NCBI GenBank assembly: GCA_023245725.1
Contig: JAHFJU010000060.1
Span: forward strand, 1 to 8,286
Reading direction: 5' to 3'
Source of the DNA: Candidatus Peregrinibacteria bacterium
GTDB taxonomy: Bacteria; Patescibacteriota; Gracilibacteria; UBA1369; UM-FILTER-53-11
Length of the DNA stretch: 8,286 nucleotides
Shown: positions 1 through 5,381 of the stretch, in pieces
How positions within the stretch are numbered: the stretch's first letter is position 1
Layout of the letters: each line of letters starts with the position of its first letter
Notes under the pieces: model-generated
Seen by the model: only the letters and a program-made list of their open reading frames with translations
Told to the model about the DNA's origin: nothing
The model's database searches: none
Program-made: the position numbers and the translations under genes

Positions 1-98
1 CCCATAGAATCAGCCCATTTTTTAAATTCGCCCAAAACTTCTTCTCCACGATCAAAACGAAGCAAAAATCTGTCTTTACCTGTTATAAGTGTTTTCAT
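1..98 (-). CDS. N-terminus of a PPC/DUF296-like protein (partial, cut by window edge)
   Basis: The complement from position 98 reads an ATG followed by 31 more codons and two bases before the window edge cuts it. The visible peptide starts MKTLITGKDRFLLRFDRGEE and continues through VLGEFKKWADSMG. An opening beta-strand, a 'LLRFDRGEE' strand and turn, then an amphipathic helix is how the small PPC/DUF296 domain begins. That domain is a trimeric alpha/beta fold of about 130-150 residues, found in plant AT-hook proteins and in free-standing bacterial proteins whose role is largely unknown. Only about a quarter of such a domain is visible, so the family call rests on resemblance alone. There is no Shine-Dalgarno sequence before the ATG; a -10-like hexamer sits 9 nt upstream. 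The gene is divergent from the plus-strand gene at 238. Confidence 0.55.
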   Translation of the reverse strand, partial: MKTLITGKDRFLLRFDRGEEVLGEFKKWADSM

Positions 99-107
99 AA
101 TACGCAC

Positions 108-113
108 ATTTTA
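108..113 (-). promoter_or_regulatory. Candidate -10 box for the gene starting at 98
   Basis: On the minus strand this reads TAAAAT, five of six matches to the TATAAT consensus, and ends 9 nt before the ATG at 98. A start site at normal distance would leave an mRNA leader of only a few nucleotides, which fits the lack of a Shine-Dalgarno sequence. The best -35 at 17-bp spacing (131-136, TTTTCT) is poor. The rest of the 99-237 spacer shows a plus-strand TATAAAT (169-175) with no good -35 partner. The plus-strand promoter is therefore not resolved. Confidence 0.25.
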
Positions 114-237
114 CGGGAGAAATCGGCTTGAGAAAAGGAAAAACCGCATTTTGAACCGACTTGACCGATATAAATATCTGGTGCCCAATGCCATTTTGCT
201 TGCCAAATCGCGCGAATGTGCTAAGGTTGCGATAAAT

Positions 238-1560
238 ATGAGTACAACCGCACCAGATAAAGACCCCGCCCCATTTCCATGGGAAAAAGAAGATGAGAAG
301 CTTCAAGCGCGATTTGCTGCAGCACGCGAGGTAGCTATCGGACTAAGCCGCAATAAATCAGATATACGAAATAAGAAGATAGCGGAGAATGCCGCGAAAG
401 CCGCAATAGTGCCTGATATGGCCGAAAAAACTGCAAGAGCGGCAAAACAGGCTGCAAAAAGAGCAGAGATAGAAGCCGAAGAATTAATAAGTTCAGATCT
501 GCGAATGAAGATTGAAAAAGACATGAATGAAACTGAAAGCATGGCAAAAGGATTTTTATCTGATTTCATATCAGGAATTATAGAAAAATGCAAAGTAGAC
601 ATAGACAGTAATCTAATCATATTAGAAGAGAAAAAGTTATTATCTTCAATCATTAGAAAATATCCGCAATTTGTCGGGCTAAGACTTGTGGGATTAAATG
701 AAGATGCTATTCAAGAAAAAATTGGAGCATTGATTAATGAAATAATTCAAAACGTTCAGAGTTACATGACGAAACGCAAAGAATTGGGAACAGTTGAGAA
801 TGAAACCGATAGAGAACGAATAAGCGCAGAACTAGGAAGAATAGCTTTAACTGGAGTAAAATTATGTGTATCAACCGAAATTGCTAATTTTGAACGTAAA
901 AATCGCGGCCAACCAGATGCGCCGACCGCTAGTAGAATGAATTTAACCAGAGAGCTTGCAACAAGGCCAACATCACCTGTTGAGGCCGTAAGCGTTCCGC
1001 CAGTACAACCGCCTAATACACAATCAACATCAGATATTAGCGAAGACGTAGGCGCGGTAATTGAACAATTCAGTAGGCCTTTAATACAAATGCCACCTGG
1101 AATTATTGCAACGCCCGAAATTACTTCTCTAGCTGATTTTACGGCAGGTGTGGCGGCGATATTAGCGGGTTCAGAACAATCAGGAATTGTCGCTGACCCA
1201 TTCTCTGACGAAGATGAGCCGGAATACGAAGGAGTGCAACCATCTGCAATACCAGAAGAAAGTGCGCCAGTTCCCACAGAAAAGGCTGATAATGGAAACA
1301 AGGGCTATGCAGTAGTTATAGATGAAAACTTGGATCCAAATGCGTTTACAGGGACATCAAAATCGACAATAAGACGACTCTTCCCAGTACGAAATCCCAA
1401 AAGATCACAAAGTGTTCCACCGCCAATTCCAGATGCAGCAATAGCAAAATTGACAACTCCAGCACAAAACCCTGAAGTGAAAAGAACATTGCCACCACCG
1501 CCACCTTTACCTAAAAATTTCCCAGCTCTGCCTCGAAAGCCTGACGGGTCGCGTCCGTAG
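238..1560 (+). CDS. Hypothetical cytoplasmic protein: helical N-half, proline-rich C-half (440 aa)
   Basis: I do not recognise this protein. From the ATG at 238 it has 440 residues, with no signal peptide and no membrane segment. Residues about 15-105 are Ala/Lys/Glu/Arg-rich and probably long helices or coiled coil, for example AAKAA, ARAAKQAAKRAEIEAEE. Residues about 105-220 look like a compact helical domain. From about 225 the chain is low-complexity and disordered-looking, rich in Pro, Thr, Ser and Glu. It has an acidic patch (DEDEPEYEG, about 324-332), a basic stretch (RRLFPVRNPKRS, about 379-390) and a PPPPPLPK run near the C-terminus. The reading frame also extends upstream to a TTG at 151, adding 29 residues. 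AAGG-like sequences precede both starts at about 11 nt. ATG 238 is preferred because MSTTAPDKDP looks like a natural N-terminus. The last 50 bp overlap the convergent beta-helix gene. The polyproline segments suggest a scaffold or protein-binding role, as inference only. Confidence 0.75.
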   Translation: MSTTAPDKDPAPFPWEKEDEKLQARFAAAREVAIGLSRNKSDIRNKKIAENAAKAAIVPDMAEKTARAAKQAAKRAEIEAEELISSDLRMKIEKDMNETESMAKGFLSDFISGIIEKCKVDIDSNLIILEEKKLLSSIIRKYPQFVGLRLVGLNEDAIQEKIGALINEIIQNVQSYMTKRKELGTVENETDRERISAELGRIALTGVKLCVSTEIANFERKNRGQPDAPTASRMNLTRELATRPTSPVEAVSVPPVQPPNTQSTSDISEDVGAVIEQFSRPLIQMPPGIIATPEITSLADFTAGVAAILAGSEQSGIVADPFSDEDEPEYEGVQPSAIPEESAPVPTEKADNGNKGYAVVIDENLDPNAFTGTSKSTIRRLFPVRNPKRSQSVPPPIPDAAIAKLTTPAQNPEVKRTLPPPPPLPKNFPALPRKPDGSRP

Positions 1561-2857
1561 TATTATTCGCTACAATTCCAGTCGCGCCATCGCGAGAAGC
1601 GATAGCTTTATTCGAAATATTATCATGTATTGAAACACCCGTTGTACTGCCAAAGCGATACTCGATGGCGTTTTTATAGTCGTTCTCCAAATAAATTTTG
1701 TTGCCGTAAACTTGAGCCCCCGGGGCAGACTCGAGCACAATTCCGACATCTCCACGCGAATTAGCATCGTGATATATAAAGTTATTTCGAATAATTCCAC
1801 CAATGTGGCCACGATCTCCAAGACCAAAACCTATACCACGATCAGAATTAATTATCACATTGTTTTCAACAAGAGTGCCTTGAGAGTTAGACCAGAAATG
1901 TATTGCATGTTCAGCTAAATCAACATCTGGAGAACGAATATTTTTAAAAGTATTTCCACGCACAATCCAATTTTTAGCATTGTGCGCATCAACTCCACCA
2001 ATATAAAACTGAGGCCCGATGCCTACAGAATATTCAAATAGAGAACACTCAACAATTCCGTTATCTGAGCCCTTTTCAACATGAGCGGCGTCATATGAAA
2101 CTTTCAAAAGCTGCTCATACCCGTCTACAAATCGTACATTATGAATTACAGGATTATCGGCATCTAACTCACCATGAATTTGAATTGGATGATTTGCAAC
2201 CCACCCGACAGTAACATTTTCAACAACATCATTATCACCCATAAGATGAAATACACTAGCCACAACCCCCCTCATTCCTTGTCCCTTCAAAATGACATCA
2301 TCTCTTTTTCCTGACTGGCTGCGAATCATAATATTATCGCCAGAGATCCATAGGTCTTTCGATAAAATATAAGTGCCATTTTTAATAGTAATTACAACAT
2401 TACCGGTGCTATTAGCCAAAGCTATTGCAGTAGTTAATTCGTCAATGTTAGATACGACAACTTCATTATAATTTTTCGGTGTCGTTAGTGCACTACATGA
2501 ATTATTAGAAGCAGAAACCAGCAAAGTATTTTGAGGATTAGATTCAGATGCAACAGGTATAGAAGATGAAACTTTTGGTATTAACTTTCCTTCGACTCGC
2601 GCGTCAACATATTGCTTCATTTTTTCTAACATTTGCGCCGCCTCGGCGCGTGTTACTTTATTACTAGGCTTAAACGTTCCATCGGGGTATCCGCTTACAA
2701 CACCAATATCACCAAGATCATTTACTGCCGCTTCATACCATGAGCCACTTATAACATCACGCCAACGAGATATAGAAAACGCGAACGCATCTGTGGCAAC
2801 AAGTGCCGTTAACGCAATAAGAATTCCTGTAATAAAACCAAGAGTATATTTTTTCAT
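1511..2857 (-). CDS. Secreted SLH-domain plus right-handed parallel beta-helix protein (448 aa)
   Basis: The protein opens with a clear signal peptide: MKK, a hydrophobic core over residues 5-22, and an A-F-A cleavage motif at about 24-26. Residues about 33-80 form a single S-layer homology domain, with WYEAAVNDLGDIGVVSGYPD, then GTFKP and the closing VTRAEAAQML. A linker of roughly 50 Ser/Pro/Asn-rich residues leads to a beta-helix domain from about 130 to 430. It shows 'VVITIKNGTY', 'IMIRSQSG' and repeated N-x-(F/V/I) rungs such as VRGNTFKN, VENNVIINS and IRNNFIYHD. This pectate-lyase-like fold is used by polysaccharide lyases, epimerases and adhesins. The block HAIHFWSNSQGTLVENN (about 317-333) may line a binding or active groove, but I cannot assign chemistry. 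The ATG at 2857 is chosen because it places MKK at the head of the signal peptide; a GTG two codons upstream is in frame. One SLH copy is fewer than the usual three. It is the last gene of the minus-strand run, 50 bp after the preceding stop. Confidence 0.88.
   Translation of the reverse strand: MKKYTLGFITGILIALTALVATDAFAFSISRWRDVISGSWYEAAVNDLGDIGVVSGYPDGTFKPSNKVTRAEAAQMLEKMKQYVDARVEGKLIPKVSSSIPVASESNPQNTLLVSASNNSCSALTTPKNYNEVVVSNIDELTTAIALANSTGNVVITIKNGTYILSKDLWISGDNIMIRSQSGKRDDVILKGQGMRGVVASVFHLMGDNDVVENVTVGWVANHPIQIHGELDADNPVIHNVRFVDGYEQLLKVSYDAAHVEKGSDNGIVECSLFEYSVGIGPQFYIGGVDAHNAKNWIVRGNTFKNIRSPDVDLAEHAIHFWSNSQGTLVENNVIINSDRGIGFGLGDRGHIGGIIRNNFIYHDANSRGDVGIVLESAPGAQVYGNKIYLENDYKNAIEYRFGSTTGVSIHDNISNKAIASRDGATGIVANNTTDATRQAFEAELGNF
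1586..1612 (+). terminator. Possible intrinsic terminator for the plus-strand gene, inside the antisense CDS
   Basis: Bases 1586-1593 and 1599-1606 can pair as an 8-position stem with one mismatch (1588/1604), closing a 5-nt GAGAA loop, and TTTATT follows. It lies 26 bp after the plus-strand stop codon. The T-tract is short and interrupted. The same bases encode an ordinary stretch (AIASRDGA) of the opposite-strand protein, so the pairing may be chance. Confidence 0.28.
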
Positions 2858-2863
2858 ATACAC

Positions 2864-2872
2864 ATTAGTACA
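2864..2872 (-). promoter_or_regulatory. Candidate extended -10 promoter for the SLH/beta-helix gene
   Basis: The minus strand reads TGTACTAAT, a TGn extended element joined to ACTAAT (four of six consensus matches), ending 6 nt before the ATG at 2857. A start site at usual spacing would fall on or beside the ATG, giving a leaderless transcript. No convincing -35 is present, but extended -10 promoters can work without one. A run of nine A on the plus strand (2877-2885) lies just upstream. This would let the last gene be transcribed apart from the transporter genes. Confidence 0.28.
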
Positions 2873-2907
2873 TACTAAAAAAAAATTCGTTACACTTCTA
2901 CGTACAT

Positions 2908-3399
2908 CTATTGAGGAACAACCTGATTTTGTGCTGCAGGCGTATCTGTTGCAGATTTATCTTGTGCACCTTGCATTGTAGGCTGTGCAGTAAAAGGAGG
3001 TCTTACCTGAATAGTCTGTGCCGTAACAGTACCGTCAGAGTTCTGTTTTCCGCTTACCATAACCGTTTTGCCAACCTCAAGGGCATCAGGCGTTGCGGCG
3101 GTAAAAGCGCTTACCTCTGTTGCCCCGCTCAAAAAAACAATTTTAGAACCGCCATCACGCAATTTTACAGTAATGCTTTTGTCATCTTTTGATAAGATTT
3201 CTCCTGCTGTAACTCCGCCGCCATTGCCACCTCGTGCACCTCTAGCTGCGCCAAATTGTTGGCGCTGTGAATTTTGAAAATTTACTCCTGCCGACTGTAA
3301 ATTCGAAGAACCTACTTGCCCATATTTCATGCCACCGTAGAAAGCCATGACTGCAACTGCTAATCCTACAACTCCTGCGATTTTTGTTTGCTTGTACAT
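2908..3399 (-). CDS. Membrane-anchored DUF5666-like protein, downstream copy (163 aa)
   Basis: A short basic N-terminus (MYKQTK) precedes one hydrophobic segment at residues about 7-23, so the rest should lie outside the membrane. A Gln/Ser-rich stalk leads to a Gly/Arg-rich linker (GAARGARGGNGGG, about 50-62). A small beta-domain follows at about 63-133: AGEILSKDDKSITVKLRDG, then a strand ending VFLSGATEV, 'DALEVGKTVMVSG' and 'DGTVTAQTIQV'. This order of strands matches the OB-like DUF5666 domain. The tail from about 134 is Pro/Gln/Thr-rich. No enzyme residues are evident, and a structural or ligand-binding role is inference. The gene lies 48 bp after the permease stop, with an AT-rich gap that may hold its own promoter. 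It has no Shine-Dalgarno sequence. It resembles the protein encoded at 7353-7868 in architecture. Confidence 0.8.
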   Translation of the reverse strand: MYKQTKIAGVVGLAVAVMAFYGGMKYGQVGSSNLQSAGVNFQNSQRQQFGAARGARGGNGGGVTAGEILSKDDKSITVKLRDGGSKIVFLSGATEVSAFTAATPDALEVGKTVMVSGKQNSDGTVTAQTIQVRPPFTAQPTMQGAQDKSATDTPAAQNQVVPQ

Positions 3400-3428
3400 A
3401 TAAGAAATAAATTATGAAATAAGAAATA
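3400..3428. repeat. Pair of 10-bp direct repeats in the permease/DUF5666 gap
   Basis: ATAAGAAATA occurs exactly at 3400-3409 and again at 3419-3428, 19 bp start to start, or nearly two helical turns. A 9-bp version (TAAGAAATA) recurs at 7882-7890, before the other DUF5666-like gene. A minus-strand CATAAT (-10-like) lies between the two copies at 3411-3416. The repeats could be an operator or only reflect the AT-rich spacer. Confidence 0.3.
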
Positions 3429-3447
3429 TAATATATTCGATAGGATT

Positions 3448-4662
3448 TTATTCGTACCGGAGAGCCTCAATAGGATGTAATTTTGCCGCACGTGAAGCTG
3501 GATAATATCCAAAAATAATTCCGATACCGGCAGACACGCCAAACGCGAGCAACACAGATTGCATAGAGACAGATGTAGCAATTCCAGCGAGACTCGAAAC
3601 TGCGAATGCGATCAACCAACCGAGCAGCACGCCAACAACTCCGCCAAAAAAAGTGAGCATAACAGCTTCAGTCAAAAACTGAGTTGTAATTTCGCTGCGA
3701 CGTGCCCCAATCGCCTTTCTCAAGCCTATTTCACGAGTTCGTTCTGTCACAGCCGTAAGCATCATATTCATAATTCCGATTCCACCAACAAGAAGGGAAA
3801 TTCCGGCAATCGATGCCAAAAATATTGTAAAAGTTGTAGTAACCTGAGATAGAGTTCCCAAAATATCCGCCTGCGAAATAATAGAAAAATCTGCGGTCGC
3901 AACGCGATGGCGAGTCAACAATAGATCATTTGCCGTTTGCTGCACGCTAGACATGTCGTCTTTATTAGTCACTGCAATTGCAATGCTCGAAAGATAATCT
4001 GTCCCAGAAAGAATTTTCTGCATCGTCGAAAGTGGAACAATGACCGTGTCATCTTGATTAAAAAAACCAGACCCGCCCTTCGACTGCAAAACTCCTATTA
4101 CTTTAAAAATAACTCCGTTAATACGAATCGTTTTCCCGAGTGCAGAATTATCCGCGCCAAATAAATCAGTAGCTGTTGTAGGGCCAATGACAGCCACTCG
4201 CGCAACACTACGCTCCTGAGCATCGGTAATAAAAATACCAGTTTCAACCACCAAATTATGAGCGATTGAGTAACCAGCCTGACCGCCAACAACCGTTGAA
4301 TTTGTGTTGTTACCAATTTGAGAAACAATCTGAAAACGGCGCTGCGATTCCGGTGAAACTGCTGCAACACCACTTAAAGTTTTTAGCGCTTCAGCGTCTG
4401 TATTTTTCAAAGTTGTTCCTCCTCCACGACCACTCGAAACTACTCCTCTACCAGCCTGAACAACTCCAGGAGTAACAGTTAATAAATTTGACCCAAGCCC
4501 TTGAATGCTCGACTCAATAGACCCTTTTGCCCCTTCACCAATCGAAACCATGGCAATAACAGAAGCAATTCCAATTACAATTCCAAGAATTGTGAGCCCT
4601 GATCGAATTTTGTTCGATGTGAGGGCAGAAAGCGTTTCTAAAAATAAATCTTTAGGATTCAT
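3448..4662 (-). CDS. MacB/FtsX-type ABC transporter permease (404 aa)
   Basis: This is the membrane subunit of a MacB-like mechanotransmission ABC transporter, with the family's four helices. TM1 is at about 22-42 (ILGIVIGIASVIAMVSIG). A large extracytoplasmic domain spans about 43-275. TM2 is at about 277-304 (LLVGGIGIMNMM), TM3 at about 330-357 and TM4 at about 368-388. The hallmark cytoplasmic coupling segment after TM2, TERTREIGLRKAIGARR (306-322), and the terminal PASRAAKLHPIEALRYE are both intact. The N-terminal motif with SNKIRSGLTILGI is also typical. A Gly/Ser-rich loop at about 71-84 opens the outer domain. About 400 residues is normal for a MacB permease lacking the fused ATPase. 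The start codon lies 11 bp inside the end of the ATPase gene, which implies translational coupling. Nothing looks truncated. The substrate is not evident from sequence; relatives export peptides, siderophores, lipoproteins or macrolides. Confidence 0.95.
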   Translation of the reverse strand: MNPKDLFLETLSALTSNKIRSGLTILGIVIGIASVIAMVSIGEGAKGSIESSIQGLGSNLLTVTPGVVQAGRGVVSSGRGGGTTLKNTDAEALKTLSGVAAVSPESQRRFQIVSQIGNNTNSTVVGGQAGYSIAHNLVVETGIFITDAQERSVARVAVIGPTTATDLFGADNSALGKTIRINGVIFKVIGVLQSKGGSGFFNQDDTVIVPLSTMQKILSGTDYLSSIAIAVTNKDDMSSVQQTANDLLLTRHRVATADFSIISQADILGTLSQVTTTFTIFLASIAGISLLVGGIGIMNMMLTAVTERTREIGLRKAIGARRSEITTQFLTEAVMLTFFGGVVGVLLGWLIAFAVSSLAGIATSVSMQSVLLAFGVSAGIGIIFGYYPASRAAKLHPIEALRYE

Positions 4663-5371
4663 GGTGAAGAGTTTTGTGAATAATGCGTCTGTTTTTAACA
4701 GGCGCGTCTGTCAAAATAGAACCGTCTTTAATGTGAATCATTCGCGCAGCGTGCTGCGCTACATCTGGTTCATGAGTAATGAGAACAATGGTATGCCCCT
4801 GCGAATTAAGCCGCTGAAATGTTTCAATAACCATATCTCCAGTTTTGCTATCTAGGTTTCCTGTTGGCTCATCGGCTAATATCAAAGAAGGATTATTTAC
4901 CAGCGCACGCGCAATCGCAACGCGCTGAATCATCCCTCCTGAAAGTTGATTTGGCATGTGATACCAAAATTTCTCAGGAAACGCCGCACCATTTAAAGAT
5001 TCAGTAGCCTTATGAATTCGCTCAGCTTCTGGCACTCCTGCATAAATGAGCGGCAAAGTTACATTTCGCATAACTGAAGCACGCGGCAAAAGATTAAACG
5101 CCTGAAAAACGAATCCGATTTTCTTATTTCTAATGTCGGCAAGACCATCATCGCTCAATTTTGACACATCGTGATTATCAAGAAAATATGTTCCAGATGT
5201 TGGAGAATCAAGACAACCTAGAATGTGCATCAATGTCGACTTTCCAGAGCCAGAAGGCCCCATGATAGCGACAAATTCACCTTCTTCAATTGTGAAAGTC
5301 ACGCCTTTAAGCGCGACAGTTTCAATGTCGCCCGTCATGTAACGCTTTGTAAGATTTTTACATTCAATCAT
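4652..5371 (-). CDS. MacB/LolD-type ABC transporter ATP-binding subunit (239 aa)
   Basis: All nucleotide-binding motifs are present in order: Walker A GPSGSGKST (38-46), Q-loop glutamine at 90 in VFQAFNLLP, signature LSGGM (143-147), Walker B LILADE (163-168) followed by PTGNLDS, and the switch histidine at 200 in LITHEPD. The beginning MIECKNLTKRY and the Q-loop context are typical of the MacB/LolD/FtsE group, which power FtsX-like permeases. The signature has Met where most members have Gln (LSGGQ); Met also occurs there in SsuB/TauB-type ATPases, so activity is expected. The ATG at 5371 is chosen because it puts MIECKNLTKRY at the N-terminus and lies 10 bp after the adaptor stop. A further ATG at 5425 would add 18 residues unrelated to the family. 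The gene overlaps the permease gene by 11 bp. Confidence 0.95.
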   Translation of the reverse strand: MIECKNLTKRYMTGDIETVALKGVTFTIEEGEFVAIMGPSGSGKSTLMHILGCLDSPTSGTYFLDNHDVSKLSDDGLADIRNKKIGFVFQAFNLLPRASVMRNVTLPLIYAGVPEAERIHKATESLNGAAFPEKFWYHMPNQLSGGMIQRVAIARALVNNPSLILADEPTGNLDSKTGDMVIETFQRLNSQGHTIVLITHEPDVAQHAARMIHIKDGSILTDAPVKNRRIIHKTLHHES

Positions 5372-5381
5372 AGTTAAAATG

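Noticed and set aside
151..237. TTG-initiated extension of the plus-strand hypothetical protein
   Set aside because: An AAGGA (135-139) precedes the TTG, but at 11 nt it is no better than the site before ATG 238, and the TTG codon is weaker. It is kept only as an alternative start.
762..1301. Minus-strand open frame of 179 codons inside the plus-strand gene
   Set aside because: It lies wholly antisense to a longer, better-composed frame, is Ser/Gly/Ile-rich without a domain, and has no supported start. A shorter antisense frame at 303-653 is rejected for the same reason.
2877..2885. Nine-A run (T run on the minus strand) as a terminator after the downstream DUF5666-like gene
   Set aside because: No GC-containing hairpin precedes it on the minus strand, so it lacks the stem of an intrinsic terminator.
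4098..4373. Minus-strand frame of 91 codons overlapping the permease in another frame
   Set aside because: It lies inside the conserved permease gene, and its hydrophobic look is a by-product of the permease sequence.
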